From Gammaproteobacteria bacterium (GTDB lineage: Bacteria; Pseudomonadota; Gammaproteobacteria; Steroidobacterales; Foliamicaceae), in assembly GCA_011523505.1 (NCBI GenBank), contig WTGP01000027.1, positions 1 through 64,000 on the forward strand: 64,000 bases of DNA, given 5' to 3'. Made by a program: the position numbers and the translations under genes. The notes under the pieces were generated by a model that ran no database searches, had not been told where the DNA came from, and saw nothing but the letters and a program-made list of their open reading frames with translations. This document shows, piece after piece, positions 36,336 through 47,183 of this stretch (position 1 is the stretch's first letter; each line of letters opens with the position of its first letter).

Positions 36336-38630
36336 ATGAACCCGGCGCTTCTCGACCGGTACATCGCCGCGGTCCTGCGCTACCGCTGGCTGGTTGTTGC
36401 CGGCGCCACCCTGGTCATGCTGGCGATGGCGGCCGGCGGGCGGTTCATCACGGTTTCCAACGACCATCGGATCCTGTTCGGCGAGGACAACCCGCAACTC
36501 GTCGCCTACGACGCCCTTGAGGACACCTACACGTCGTCGAATACGGCGCTGATAGCCGTGACGCCCAGGCAGGGCACCGTATTCACTCGCGAGACGCTCG
36601 GGGCCATCGAGAGGCTGACCGAAGAGGCCTGGCAGGCGCCCTATTCGAGCCGCGTTGACTCGCTGACCAACTACAGCCACAGCGAGGCACTGGGCGATGA
36701 CCTGATCGTCGGCCCATTGGTGGAGGACGCCGCGTCCCTGAGCGACGCCGACCTGGACCGGATCGAGGAAATCGCGAACGACTCCATTGAGCTTGTCGGC
36801 CGCATGCTGGCCGAAGACGGCAGGGTGGCCGGCCTGGCCATCAATTTCATACCGCCCAGGGAGACCCATGACGCTTCGGTCGTGGAACTCAACGCGTACC
36901 TCGACGACATGCTGGCCCGGGCGCGCGCCGAGAGCCCGGAGATCGAATTCCATATCACCGGCGACATCGTGATGCAGCGCGCGTTTGCGCAGGCCACCCA
37001 GGACGACCTGGAGAGGCTGACTCCGATCGTGTTCTTCCTGATCGTTGCCGTGGCCTACCTGATCCTGCGTTCGATTACGGGCGCCCTGAGCATGGTCGTG
37101 ATGATCCTGTTTTCGGTGGGCACGGCGATGGGTCTGGCGGGGTGGAACCAGACGGTCTTCAGTCCCGTGAACGCCGGAGTGCCGATCATCGTCATGGCGA
37201 TAACGGTTGCCCAGTCGGTGCATATCACCACGATGACCCTGACGGCCATGCGCCGCGGACTGGACAGGATGGAGGCAGTCGCCGAATCGCTGCGCGTGAA
37301 CGCCTTCCCGGTCTTTCTGGCTTCGCTCACGACCGTGATCGGGTTCCTGAGCCTGAATGCCTCCGATTCCCCGCCGTTCCACACGCTCGGAAATTACGTC
37401 GCCTTCGGCGTGGGCTGCACCTTCGTCTATTCCATGTCCCTGCTGCCGGCCCTGCTTTCCATCCTGCCCCTGCGCGTGAAACCGGCGGCTGCCGGAGAAG
37501 TGACTTTCTTCGACCGCTTCGGCGGGTTCGTGGTGGCGCGACGGAAACCGCTGCTGTGGCTGACCACGATTCCCGCGCTGTTGCTGCTGGCCGGCATTTT
37601 TCGCATCGAGCTCAACGACAGCCTGCCCAACTACTTCGACGAGCGCTATGAATTCCGTCGGGATTCGGACTACATCATCGAAAACCTGACCGGCCTTGAG
37701 TCGCAGGAGTATTCGCTGGCGTCCCCGGGCGAGGGCGGAATCACCAGCCCCGAATACCTTCGCCAGATCGACGCCTTCGCCGAGTGGTGCCGCAGCCAGC
37801 CGGAAGTGACCTATGTGCGCGTGTTTTCGGACACCATGAAACGTCTGAACAAGAATATGCACGAGGACGATCCGGCCTACTATCGATTGCCGGAAGATCA
37901 GGCGCTGGCCACGCAGTACCTTTTGCTGTACGAGCTTTCCCTGCCGTTCGGAATGGACCTGAACGACCGCATCGACATCAGCAAGTCGTCCACCCGCATG
38001 TCGGTGGTCATGCGGGACATAACCAGCAACGAGCAGCAGGTGCTCGCGGAGCGAGCCCGCGGCTGGCTTGCGGAGAATGCCCCCGGCCTTACGACGGAAG
38101 CGACCGGTCTCAGCGTCATCGTCTCGCACATCACGGAGCGAAACATCAAGTCCATGCTGCGCGGCACCGTAATCGCTATGTCGCTGATTTCGCTGGTCCT
38201 GGTCGTGGTCTTCAAGAGCCTGCGATTCGGCCTGCTGAGCCTGATCCCCAACTTCATCCCCGCCGGCATGAGCTTCGGCCTGTGGGGCTACCTGGTCGGC
38301 AGAGTGGGGATCGCGGCTTCGGTGGTGACTGTCGTGGCCTTCGGCATCATCGTGGACGACACGATTCACTTCCTGACGAAATACCTGAAGATACGTCGCG
38401 AGGGCCGTTCCGCCGCCGACGCGGTCCGTTATGCTTTCAGCACCGTGGGCAAGGCCCTGGGAACCACGACCGCGGTGTTGTCGGCCGGGTTCCTGGTGTT
38501 CGCGGCATCCGGGTTCGAGGTCAGTTGGGCGCTCGGAATACTGGTGGCCATGACGATCATGTTCGCCTTCCTCGCCGACTTCCTGCTTTTGCCGCCCCTG
38601 CTGATGGCATTTGATCGGAGAAAACTATGA
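36336..38630 (+). CDS. MMPL/RND family transporter (paralogue of 16308-18659)
   Basis: NPQLVAYDALEDTYTSSNTALIAV; GIIVDDTIHFLTKYLKIRRE; same architecture as the first MMPL gene. Confidence 0.92.
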   Translation: MNPALLDRYIAAVLRYRWLVVAGATLVMLAMAAGGRFITVSNDHRILFGEDNPQLVAYDALEDTYTSSNTALIAVTPRQGTVFTRETLGAIERLTEEAWQAPYSSRVDSLTNYSHSEALGDDLIVGPLVEDAASLSDADLDRIEEIANDSIELVGRMLAEDGRVAGLAINFIPPRETHDASVVELNAYLDDMLARARAESPEIEFHITGDIVMQRAFAQATQDDLERLTPIVFFLIVAVAYLILRSITGALSMVVMILFSVGTAMGLAGWNQTVFSPVNAGVPIIVMAITVAQSVHITTMTLTAMRRGLDRMEAVAESLRVNAFPVFLASLTTVIGFLSLNASDSPPFHTLGNYVAFGVGCTFVYSMSLLPALLSILPLRVKPAAAGEVTFFDRFGGFVVARRKPLLWLTTIPALLLLAGIFRIELNDSLPNYFDERYEFRRDSDYIIENLTGLESQEYSLASPGEGGITSPEYLRQIDAFAEWCRSQPEVTYVRVFSDTMKRLNKNMHEDDPAYYRLPEDQALATQYLLLYELSLPFGMDLNDRIDISKSSTRMSVVMRDITSNEQQVLAERARGWLAENAPGLTTEATGLSVIVSHITERNIKSMLRGTVIAMSLISLVLVVVFKSLRFGLLSLIPNFIPAGMSFGLWGYLVGRVGIAASVVTVVAFGIIVDDTIHFLTKYLKIRREGRSAADAVRYAFSTVGKALGTTTAVLSAGFLVFAASGFEVSWALGILVAMTIMFAFLADFLLLPPLLMAFDRRKL

Positions 38631-39454
38631 ATCGTGAGCCAAGCCGGGCACGTCCCTTCCGTGATACGGCCCGTTTCACCCTCTTGCTGGCGCTGGCGGG
38701 ACTGGTGTCGTCGCCCGCTCTTGCGCAGGATCCCTCGCCGGAGGAAATCGGTCTTGCGATCGCGCACGAGGCGGCCGCCCGCAACGATGGTTTCGGTAAC
38801 TTCACGGCCAATCTGACCATGATCCTGCGCAACCGTCAGGGCCAGGAGAGCCGCCGCCAGATCCGTTTCAAGGTCCTGGAAGTGGAGGGCGACGGCGACA
38901 AGAGCCTGTTCGTCTTCGACCAGCCGCGCGACGTTCAGGGCACGGCCCTGCTGACCCACGGTCATCTCACGGCCCAGGACGACCAGTGGCTTTATCTGCC
39001 GGCGTTGAAGCGGGTCAAGCGCATAAGTTCCTCGACCCGTACCGGGTCCTTCATGGGCAGCGAGTTCTCCTACGAGGACATGAGCAACCCGGAAGTCGAG
39101 AAATACTCCTACCGTTTCCTGCGCGAGGAACCGTGCGGCGAATTGACCTGCACGGTCAACGAACAGGTGCCGGTGGACACGAAATCTAGCTACAGCCGAC
39201 AACTGGTATGGCAGGACAAGGAGCACCTGCGCACCTGGATGGTCCACTATTACGACCGCAAGAACTCACATCTGAAGACATTGGTTTTCGCGGGATACCG
39301 GCAGTACCTGGATCGATACTGGCGGGCCGGCGAAATGACGATGGAGAATCATCTGACGGGCAAGAGCACGGTGCTTAACTGGACGGACCTGGAGTTCGGC
39401 ACGGACCTCGGCGACGGCGATTTCTCCCAGGCGGCCCTGAGGCGCGTGCGCTGA
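38627..39454 (+). CDS. LolA-like outer-membrane lipoprotein-sorting protein
   Basis: Signal peptide; FVFDQPRDVQGTALLTHGHLTAQDDQWLYLPALKRVKRISSSTRTGSFMGSEFSYEDM; overlaps the stop of the MMPL gene by 4 bp. Confidence 0.87.
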   Translation: MNREPSRARPFRDTARFTLLLALAGLVSSPALAQDPSPEEIGLAIAHEAAARNDGFGNFTANLTMILRNRQGQESRRQIRFKVLEVEGDGDKSLFVFDQPRDVQGTALLTHGHLTAQDDQWLYLPALKRVKRISSSTRTGSFMGSEFSYEDMSNPEVEKYSYRFLREEPCGELTCTVNEQVPVDTKSSYSRQLVWQDKEHLRTWMVHYYDRKNSHLKTLVFAGYRQYLDRYWRAGEMTMENHLTGKSTVLNWTDLEFGTDLGDGDFSQAALRRVR

Positions 39455-39468
39455 CACGTCAGCAGACC

Positions 39469-40155
39469 TTAGCTGCCGTCTCTGTCGAGTTCGCTTTTGA
39501 GTGCGCGGGCGGTCAGGCGGGCTATCAGGAAAATCAGCGACGCCGTGACGACGAGCCCCGCGATAAACAGGGACTGCGGAATCATCGGAGCGCCGGTCTG
39601 CTCCAGGGATGCCAGGCTGCCCGCCACGGAGCCCAGGTAGACATAGAGAAAAATGGCCGGCAGCATGCCGACCAGCGTGCCGAACAGGTACGCCCCGAAG
39701 CGCACGTTGGTTAGCCCCAGGGCGTAGTTCAGCAGGTTGTAGGGGATCACGACGGAAAGGCGCGCGAGCAGCACGATCAGCCAGCCCCTGCGGGCCACCG
39801 CGCGGTCCAGGGCGCGGAAGCGCGGCATGGCCTCGAGCCGGGATTCGACCCAGTCCCTCGCCAGGAACCTGCCCACGAGAAACGCGCAGCATGCGCCCAG
39901 AGTGGCCGCCAGGGACACGAGGGCCACGCCCAGGGCAACCCCGAAGAGCACGCCCGCCGCAAGGGTCAGAACGGAACCCGGAACCATGAACACCGCGGCC
40001 AGGACGTAGGCGAGAATGAAGCTGGCCCAGGCGATGCGCGGATGCGCCTGCGCCCAGTCGGTGGACTGGATCAGCCACTCGCGCGCCGGCAGCATCCAGA
40101 CGGCGACGAGCAGCGCGGTCAGCGTAAGCAGCAGTATCAGCGCCCGCCGCTTCAT
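39469..40155 (-). CDS. TVP38/TMEM64 (DedA-like) family membrane protein
   Basis: FMVPGSVLTLAAGVLFGVALGVALVSLAATLGACCAFLVGRFLARDWVESRL. Confidence 0.88.
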   Translation of the reverse strand: MKRRALILLLTLTALLVAVWMLPAREWLIQSTDWAQAHPRIAWASFILAYVLAAVFMVPGSVLTLAAGVLFGVALGVALVSLAATLGACCAFLVGRFLARDWVESRLEAMPRFRALDRAVARRGWLIVLLARLSVVIPYNLLNYALGLTNVRFGAYLFGTLVGMLPAIFLYVYLGSVAGSLASLEQTGAPMIPQSLFIAGLVVTASLIFLIARLTARALKSELDRDGS

Positions 40156-40178
40156 GCTATGCGTTGTGTCTCACGATA

Positions 40179-41501
40179 CTAGGCACGGTTCCGCGCGACC
40201 TGGCGGTAGGCGGGCGCGCAGACCCGGAATATGGCCGCCGCGAGAGGCATGGTGCAGACGGCCATGGTCGCCAGCGCCAGGGGCAGTCGATCCGGCGAAC
40301 CGAAAACCCGCTCGGTCAGCAGCGCCACTCCCACCGGGCCCAGCGACAGGCCGAGCAGATTTACGCAGAACAGGTACACGGCGATGATTCGCGCCCGGAA
40401 CCGATTCGGAGTCACCTCGTTCAGCGCCACCGGCGAGATGCCGAAGGGCATGCTGATCAGGCACTGCGTTACGCCGATCAGCGCCAGCGCCAGCGTTGCG
40501 GTGGACGCGAACGGAAAGGCCACGGCGAAGGGAAGGGCGATCAGCGCGATTGCGAAGGCAACCCGTATTTCGGCGTCCCGCGGCCAGCGCCGGCGAAGCC
40601 GCTGCGCCGCCACGCTGCCCAGGTACACGCCGAGCGGCGCCGTCACCAGCGTGACCGAGCCCAGGCCCAGGCCCGTCTGGGCCTGGGTCCAGCCGAATTC
40701 CCGGATCAGAAAAGACGGCGTCCAGGCGCCGAAGCTGTACGAATAGGTGACCTGGCAGGAAAAGCCCAGAAAATGGGTCAGGTACAAGGTCCGTTGCGGT
40801 CCGCCCAGGAATCGGACGAAGGACCTTGCGCTGACGCCGGCTTCGGGCGCCTCTCCGAAACGCGCCGTTTCGCGCACCGAGGCCAGCGTGAGCACTCCGA
40901 GCAGAACGCCCGGCAGGCCCACGACGATGAAGACGACCTGCCAGCCCTTGAGCGAGCCGAGCACGGGCAGTTCGGCGCTGCCCCCGCCCGCCACCCAGTT
41001 GATGACCAGTCCCCCGGTGAGTGTGGCCAGCCCGATACCGAGGTACAGGCCCGCGGCATAAGTGGCGGTTGCCCGCAAACGGGCTTTCGGCGGGAAGTAA
41101 TCGGCGATCAGCGAGTACGCGGCGGGCGAGAGTGCCGCCTGGCCCACGCCGACCAGCATTCGGGCGACGAACAGCTGAGCGTAGTTGCTTGCGAGTCCGC
41201 AGGCCGCCGTAGCCAGACTCCACAATACGACTCCCACGGCAATGACGGCTGGGCGGTTCCACAAGTCGGCCATCCCGGCGGCGAACAGGCCCAGGGTGGT
41301 GTAGAAAGCAGCGAAAGCCAGGCCGTACAACATGCCGATCTCGACATCGCTCAGGTCGAGGTCGCGCTTCAGGGGTTCGACCAGCAGGGTGATGATATTG
41401 CGGTCGAGAAACGAGCACAGGTAGAGGACCATCAGCAGGATCACGACGTACCATGCGTAGCCGCGCCGGGGCCATCGGGGCGTCTCGGTTACTCCGCTCA
41501 C
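40179..41501 (-). CDS. MFS transporter
   Basis: YAWYVVILLMVLYLCSFLDRNIITLLVEPLKRDLDLSDVEIGMLYGLAFAAFYT; 12-TM pattern. Confidence 0.9.
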   Translation of the reverse strand: MSGVTETPRWPRRGYAWYVVILLMVLYLCSFLDRNIITLLVEPLKRDLDLSDVEIGMLYGLAFAAFYTTLGLFAAGMADLWNRPAVIAVGVVLWSLATAACGLASNYAQLFVARMLVGVGQAALSPAAYSLIADYFPPKARLRATATYAAGLYLGIGLATLTGGLVINWVAGGGSAELPVLGSLKGWQVVFIVVGLPGVLLGVLTLASVRETARFGEAPEAGVSARSFVRFLGGPQRTLYLTHFLGFSCQVTYSYSFGAWTPSFLIREFGWTQAQTGLGLGSVTLVTAPLGVYLGSVAAQRLRRRWPRDAEIRVAFAIALIALPFAVAFPFASTATLALALIGVTQCLISMPFGISPVALNEVTPNRFRARIIAVYLFCVNLLGLSLGPVGVALLTERVFGSPDRLPLALATMAVCTMPLAAAIFRVCAPAYRQVARNRA

Positions 41502-41519
41502 GCTACCGTTTCCCGCTCA

Positions 41520-41717
41520 TGTGGATAACTTTGTGGACAACATCGTCCCTAGCCCTTGGCTCTATTGGCTCTTGCAGTTTTCCACAGCGGGGGAAGATTT
41601 CAGCAGATTTGGGAAAGACATGCAATATCAATAACTTGGCAGAGGTTGGCAAAGATGTTGTGCGAAAGTCGCCGCAATGTGAACTGCGCAATACGATTTT
41701 CCGCCGAGTGTGAATAA
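41520..41717. other. Cluster of DnaA-box-like 9-mers in an AT-rich intergenic region
   Basis: TGTGGATAA (41520-41528), TGTGGACAA (41532-41540), TTTTCCACA (41578-41586), TGTGAATAA (41709-41717). Confidence 0.5.
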
Positions 41718-41736
41718 CTGCCTTGCGGCGGGCATA

Positions 41737-42351
41737 TTATCCCGCCGCCGCGCCCCGTCTTCCCAGCAGCCGCACCAATGCACGAGCCGCCAGCCCGCGG
41801 TGGCTTTTCCGTCCCTTTTCCGCGGCGGTCATCAGCGCCGCGCACTTGCCCGTGCGCCCGTCCAGGAATACCGGATCGTAACCAAACCCCCGGCGCCCTT
41901 CGGTCCTCTCGGCTATGCGCCCTTCCCAGACGCCTTCGGCAATCAGGGGCGCTTGTTCGTTATCGGGCATGGCCAGGACCAGCACGCAGCGGAAGCGGGC
42001 GGTGCGCTTCCCGGCCGGCACGCCGTCAAGGTCTTTCAGCAGTTTCCGGATATTGGCCCGGGCGTTTCCGTCGTCCCCGGCGTAGCGCGAGGAATGGATT
42101 CCCGGCGCCCCGCCGAGCGCGTCCACTTCCAGGCCGGAGTCATCGCTGAGCGCCGGCAGGCCGGATTGCCCGGCAGCGGCGAAGGCCTTCAGCCGGGCGT
42201 TTTCCTCAAAGCTTGAACCGGTTTCCTCCGCCGCTGCAAGAGCGAGTTCTCGCATGTCGATCAAGCGGATTTGTCCCTTGAGCAACTCGCGCAGCTCGCG
42301 CAGCTTGCCGGGGTTGCCCGAGGCCAGAACAACTCTTGGGATGCGGGGCAT
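41737..42351 (-). CDS. rdgB: Non-canonical purine NTP pyrophosphatase (RdgB/HAM1)
   Basis: VVLASGNPGKLRELRELL, GLPALSDDSGLEVDALGGAPGIHSSRYAG, GFGYDPVFL. Confidence 0.95.
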   Translation of the reverse strand: MPRIPRVVLASGNPGKLRELRELLKGQIRLIDMRELALAAAEETGSSFEENARLKAFAAAGQSGLPALSDDSGLEVDALGGAPGIHSSRYAGDDGNARANIRKLLKDLDGVPAGKRTARFRCVLVLAMPDNEQAPLIAEGVWEGRIAERTEGRRGFGYDPVFLDGRTGKCAALMTAAEKGRKSHRGLAARALVRLLGRRGAAAG

Positions 42352-42469
42352 GTCAGGAAGAGGGGTTTCTGTAGTCCTCCGGAAAGTATGTACCCAAAAG
42401 GCAGCAGCTCGACCACGCGCTGTGCGCTATTCTCTGGTTCCCGAAAGAGGTCCTGCCGGAAAGTAAAGC

Positions 42470-44440
42470 ATGTCCAAGTCCCCCGCGCCCGCCGAGGATC
42501 GCTATCCGCATCTGTTCACCCCCATCTCGCTGGGGCCGGTGCAACTGGATCATCGGGTGATCATTCCGGGGCACTCCATGGTGCATGGGGATTCATCCGG
42601 CCTGATTACCGAGCGCTATCACGCCTACCTGGTGCGGCGGGCCCTTGGTGGGGCCGCTCTGGTGGGTATCGAGTCCGCTCCGGTGCATCCCGACAGCCTC
42701 ACCTGGACCGGCCAACTGGAGCTGTGGCGGGACGAGATCATCGACCCGCTGGCCCGCACCGCCGAGGCGGTCCATGATGCCGGATCCAGGCTGTCCATCA
42801 TCCTCTGGCACGGCGGCCACAACGTGCCTTTCGGGCGCGGCGCGGTCGCGCTGGCCCCGTCGGCGATTCCTTCCGTGCAGATCGGCCAGGTGCCCAAGGC
42901 CATTTCCGTTGCCGAGATCAGGGACATGGTGGGCTATTACGCCGACGCGGCCGAGCGTTGCGCCAGGGCCGGGATCGACGTTATCGAGGTCCAGACCGCG
43001 TCCGACTACCTGCTCGGTTCGTTTCTCAGTCCGCAGCTCAATCACAGGACCGACGGCTACGGCGGGTCGGTGGCGAACCGCTGCCGCTTCGTCGTCGAGG
43101 TTCTGGAAGCGATAAGAAAGAGAGTTTCCGGACAGGTGGCCGTGGGTTTGCGCACTTCGGTCTTCCACGCCATTCCGGGGGACCCGGACGGCTACGGCAT
43201 CGAAGAATCCCTGGCCGCCATGGTGACGATTGCCGAGGCGGGCGTTACCGACTACATAAGCGTCATGAGCGGTTCGAACGCCAATTTTGCGGAGACCATT
43301 TCACCCATGGGCTATCCGCGGGTCCAACTGGCGGAGCAGTCTGCGCGCTTCACGGAGGCCCTGCCGGTTCCGGTCACCGTGGCCGGGCGCATCCGCAGCC
43401 CCGATGAAGCCGAGGCCGTCGTTGCCAACGGCCAGGCCGACATCGTGGCCATGGCCCGCGCCTTCATCGCCGATCCCGACTGGGTCCTGAAGGTGCGCCG
43501 GGGCGAGGAGGAGCGCATTCGTCCCTGCATGTCCTGCAACCAGGTCTGTCTGGGCTTCGCGACGCTCGCCCTGCCGGCCGGGTGCAACATCAACGCGGCG
43601 GCGGGACGGGAGTTCGAACTGCCCCGCAGGGCGCCCGCCCCGAGCCGCAAGCACATCGCCGTCGTGGGAGGCGGACCGGCCGGACTCGAATGCGCCCGCG
43701 TTGCGGCGCGGCGCGGCCACGCCGTTACCTTGTATGAAGCCACCGGGGAACTCGGCGGCGCGCTGCGCCTCGCCGCGATATGCCCGCACCGCGAGGAGAT
43801 GCTGCCGGCACTTCGCTGGTGGGAGCGGGAACTTGCCCGGCTGGGCGTTACGGTACGGTTGAACACCGCGATCCATGATCCCGCGAAACTGGATGCGGAC
43901 GAAGTCGTCTGGGCCACCGGCGGCTCGCCCGGCTGGACCTGGCTCTGGCGCAATCGGCCGCGTATGACCGACGGCATTCCCGGCGCGCAGCGGCTGCCTC
44001 ACGGTCGCGACATCCTGTCCGGCAAGGAGTCAGTCTCGGGAAGCGTCCTGGTGATCGACGAGGAAGGGAACTGGCCGGCAGTCAACCTGGTGGAATACCT
44101 GGCAGCGATGGACGGCGTTTCCGGCGTGACCGTCGCCACGGCCAGCGCCCTGTTCGGCGACCCGGAGCTGTCCCTGACCGGAGAACTGCCCCTGGTTACC
44201 CGCCGCCTCGAATCCGCGGGCGTTGAAGTTTGCGCCGGCACATTCGTGAAAGAGGTGAGGGACGACACCGCCATAACGACGGACGGCAAGGAGTTGGGAT
44301 CCTTCGACGCCCTGGTGCTGTCCATGGGCGCGGTCGCCAACCCCTCGCCGGACGGCGTAAGCGCAATCGGAGACTGCGTCGCACCCCGGTCCATCTGGGC
44401 GGCGGTTCAGGACGGCGCCCGCCTGGCGCAAGAACTCTAG
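42470..44440 (+). CDS. NADH:flavin oxidoreductase / 2,4-dienoyl-CoA reductase-like protein
   Basis: OYE-type TIM barrel ([22 protein letters not shown]), Fe-S cysteines ([10 protein letters not shown]...CNINAAAG), FAD/NAD motif [22 protein letters not shown]. Confidence 0.9.
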   Translation: MSKSPAPAEDRYPHLFTPISLGPVQLDHRVIIPGHSMVHGDSSGLITERYHAYLVRRALGGAALVGIESAPVHPDSLTWTGQLELWRDEIIDPLARTAEAVHDAGSRLSIILWHGGHNVPFGRGAVALAPSAIPSVQIGQVPKAISVAEIRDMVGYYADAAERCARAGIDVIEVQTASDYLLGSFLSPQLNHRTDGYGGSVANRCRFVVEVLEAIRKRVSGQVAVGLRTSVFHAIPGDPDGYGIEESLAAMVTIAEAGVTDYISVMSGSNANFAETISPMGYPRVQLAEQSARFTEALPVPVTVAGRIRSPDEAEAVVANGQADIVAMARAFIADPDWVLKVRRGEEERIRPCMSCNQVCLGFATLALPAGCNINAAAGREFELPRRAPAPSRKHIAVVGGGPAGLECARVAARRGHAVTLYEATGELGGALRLAAICPHREEMLPALRWWERELARLGVTVRLNTAIHDPAKLDADEVVWATGGSPGWTWLWRNRPRMTDGIPGAQRLPHGRDILSGKESVSGSVLVIDEEGNWPAVNLVEYLAAMDGVSGVTVATASALFGDPELSLTGELPLVTRRLESAGVEVCAGTFVKEVRDDTAITTDGKELGSFDALVLSMGAVANPSPDGVSAIGDCVAPRSIWAAVQDGARLAQEL

Positions 44441-45174
44441 AGCGCCTCTTCCTGGGCCGCCAGGACCTGCTTGATGCCGTCGGCCGCAAGGTCGAGCATG
44501 CGGTCCAGTTCCTCGCGCAGAAACGCGTGCGCCTCGGCCGTGCCCTGCACCTCGATGATGCCCCCGGCCTCGTTCATCACCACGTTGACGTCGGCCTCGG
44601 CCTCGGAATCCTCGGCGTAGTCGAGGTCCAGCACTTCAAGCCCGCGATACAGTCCGACGGACACCGCCGCCACCTGCCCGTGCAGCGGGTAACGGGCGAA
44701 CCTGCGCCGCCATGAGCGCCGGCTGCAGGCCAGGCTCAGCGCCAGCCAGCCCCCGGATATCGCGGCCGTGCGCGTCCCGCCGTCGGCCTGTATGACATCG
44801 CAATCGACGACGATCGTATGTTCGCCGAGAGCTTCGAAATCCACGCAGGCGCGCAGCGAGCGTCCGATCAGGCGCTGGATTTCCATCGTGCGTCCCGATT
44901 GGCGTCCGCTGCTCGCCTCCCGGCGGCTGCGTGTGTGCGTGGCCCCCGGCAGCATGCCGTATTCCGCTGTTACCCAACCGCGGCCGCTGCCGCGCAGGAA
45001 ATGAGGCACCGTGGCTTCCACGCTTGCCGTGCAAAGCACGCGCGTTTCGCCGAAACGGGCGAGAACCGAGCCGCCGGGATGGGTCGTGTAGCCGGTCTCG
45101 AACGCGACAGTACGCATCCGGTCCGGTTCACGGCCACTGGGACGGCGCACGGCGGAAGTGGATTTTGTGCGCAT
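44437..45174 (-). CDS. rph: Ribonuclease PH
   Basis: [85 protein letters not shown]. Confidence 0.96.
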   Translation of the reverse strand: MRTKSTSAVRRPSGREPDRMRTVAFETGYTTHPGGSVLARFGETRVLCTASVEATVPHFLRGSGRGWVTAEYGMLPGATHTRSRREASSGRQSGRTMEIQRLIGRSLRACVDFEALGEHTIVVDCDVIQADGGTRTAAISGGWLALSLACSRRSWRRRFARYPLHGQVAAVSVGLYRGLEVLDLDYAEDSEAEADVNVVMNEAGGIIEVQGTAEAHAFLREELDRMLDLAADGIKQVLAAQEEAL

Positions 45175-45300
45175 CTGTCCAAATATGTTAGCGTCGGCCG
45201 CGACTTTTTGCATTCGGGCCTCGTTTCCGCTACCTATGCCTCGGAGCGAAGCTAAAATTAGCCGGCATTAATTGGGCGGGGGCAGAAAAAGGCCGTTTCA

Positions 45301-46167
45301 ATGATTCGCAGCATGACTGGCTATGCCAAAGAGGAATACCGCAGCGAGAGTGGCTGGCTGCAGTGGGAATTGAAGTCGGTCAACCATCGCCATCTGGATG
45401 TCGAAGTCCGCATGCCCAGCGCGTTTCGCGAGATGGAGCCCGAGATACGCAATCTGCTGGCGACCCACGTTGGGCGCGGGCACGTTGACGCCCGCCTGAG
45501 CTGGCGCCCGGCGGAAAAGTTCGCCGACCGGATCAAGGTCAATACCGGCCTGGCGGTGCGGGTCATCGGATACGCGCGGGTCCTGGCGGAGCAGATGCGC
45601 CGTCCCGCGGCGGTCAGCCCGCTTGACGTCATGCGTTGGCCGGGCGTGATCGAGGAACATTCCGCCGACCAGAGCCACATGTCCGGAGAGGTCCGCAAAT
45701 TACTGCACAAGGCAGTCGACACCCTGCGCGCGACCCAGGCCAGCGAAGGCAGAAAACTGAAGAAATCCATCGAGAGCCGCTGCTCCAAGATGGACAAGAT
45801 CCTCAAGAAGTTCCGTTCCCGCACGCCCGAACTCAGAGAGCGGGCCATGGTCCGCATGACGGAACGCCTCGACGCGATCAGGGTGCGGGTCGATGCCGAG
45901 CGCCTGGAGAAGGAAGTGGCGCTGCTGCTGATGCGCTACGACATCAGCGAGGAGCTCGATCGGCTGGAAGCCCACCTGGTGGCGCTGCGGTCCGCGCTCA
46001 AGGACAGCGAACCGGTCGGAAAGCGGGTGAATTTCCTTCTCCAGGAAATCGGCCGCGAGACTAATACGCTGGCCGCCAAGTCGGGAGACGCGCGCGGTAC
46101 GCACGAAGCCGTGGATATGCGGGTTCTCGTCGAGCAAATGCGCGAGCAGGCCCAGAATATCCTGTGA
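45301..46167 (+). CDS. yicC: YicC family endoribonuclease-like protein
   Basis: MIRSMTGYAKEEY..., GKRVNFLLQEIGRETNTLAAKSGD, VEQMREQAQNIL. Confidence 0.94.
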   Translation: MIRSMTGYAKEEYRSESGWLQWELKSVNHRHLDVEVRMPSAFREMEPEIRNLLATHVGRGHVDARLSWRPAEKFADRIKVNTGLAVRVIGYARVLAEQMRRPAAVSPLDVMRWPGVIEEHSADQSHMSGEVRKLLHKAVDTLRATQASEGRKLKKSIESRCSKMDKILKKFRSRTPELRERAMVRMTERLDAIRVRVDAERLEKEVALLLMRYDISEELDRLEAHLVALRSALKDSEPVGKRVNFLLQEIGRETNTLAAKSGDARGTHEAVDMRVLVEQMREQAQNIL

Positions 46168-46787
46168 CGCCCCGCCTGTTTGTCGTTTCCGCCCCCTCGG
46201 GCACCGGCAAGACCACGATCGTCAAGCGTTTGGTCGAGGAGAATCCGGGCGTCAGCCTGGCGGTTTCACACACCACGCGCCCGCCCCGCGAACAGGAGCA
46301 GGACAAGCGGGACTATTACTTTGTCAGCGATACCGCCTTCGATGAAATCCGCGGCGATGACGGGTTTCTGGAACACGCAGACGTATTCGGCAACCGCTAT
46401 GGCACCAGCCGGCGGGAGGTAAACGAGAAACTTGCAAGCGGCCGCCAGGTAATCCTGGAAATCGACTGGCAGGGCGCCGAGCAGGTGCGCCGCGCGAAGC
46501 CCGACGCGCAGTGTATTTTCCTTCTGCCGCCTTCCCGCGACGAACTGGAGAAGCGCCTCAGGGGCCGCAACACCGACAAGCCGGAGGTGGTGGAGCGGAG
46601 GTTTTCCGAAGCGCGCCACGACGTACGGAAGTGGACCGACTTTCACTACGTGCTCGTGAATGACGACATCGATGAGACCTGTCGCAGGATGTCGAAGATC
46701 CTGAAGGGCGACGGGGCGCAGTACGCGGTGTCCGACGAAAGGCACCGGGCGCGCGTCGAAGAACTTATCGGGGCCGGCGACTGGTAG
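46164..46787 (+). CDS. gmk: Guanylate kinase
   Basis: VVSAPSGTGKTTIVKRLVEENPGVSLAVSHTTRPPREQEQDKRDYYFVS. Confidence 0.97.
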   Translation: MTPRLFVVSAPSGTGKTTIVKRLVEENPGVSLAVSHTTRPPREQEQDKRDYYFVSDTAFDEIRGDDGFLEHADVFGNRYGTSRREVNEKLASGRQVILEIDWQGAEQVRRAKPDAQCIFLLPPSRDELEKRLRGRNTDKPEVVERRFSEARHDVRKWTDFHYVLVNDDIDETCRRMSKILKGDGAQYAVSDERHRARVEELIGAGDW

Positions 46788-46853
46788 TACCTTGCGGCGG
46801 CAGGCGTAGTGATGCAGAATTCCGGGTAAGGACTTCTCCACAGAGCAAAGGCA

Positions 46854-47105
46854 ATGGCGCGAATTACCGTAGAAGACTGCCAGCAGCGGATCGAGAACAT
46901 TTTCGACCTCGTTCGCGTGGCGGCTACGCGCGCGCGCAGGCTTGCCAACGGCGCCGAGCCCCTGGTTCCGCGCGAGAACGAAAAGCCCTCGGTGGTCGCG
47001 CTGCGCGAGATCGCGGCCGGGCTTGTTACGGAAGAGAGCCTCAACGAGCAGGAACGGTCCGTCGAGGAAGCATTCGCGACTCCGGGAGAAGTTCGCGAGT
47101 ATTAG
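46854..47105 (+). CDS. rpoZ: DNA-directed RNA polymerase omega subunit
   Basis: [33 protein letters not shown]; gmk-rpoZ-spoT synteny. Confidence 0.97.
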   Translation: MARITVEDCQQRIENIFDLVRVAATRARRLANGAEPLVPRENEKPSVVALREIAAGLVTEESLNEQERSVEEAFATPGEVREY

Positions 47106-47183
47106 GTCGGACGGCCGGCGCTTGTACCGGCAGTCCAAGGTCCGAGCGTCCGCCATCCCGTAACCGGGGACACGGCAAGAACC

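Noticed and set aside
41502-41736. Calling this region the chromosomal oriC outright
   Set aside because: DnaA-box-like motifs alone are insufficient and dnaA/dnaN/mnmG are not nearby; kept only as a finding.
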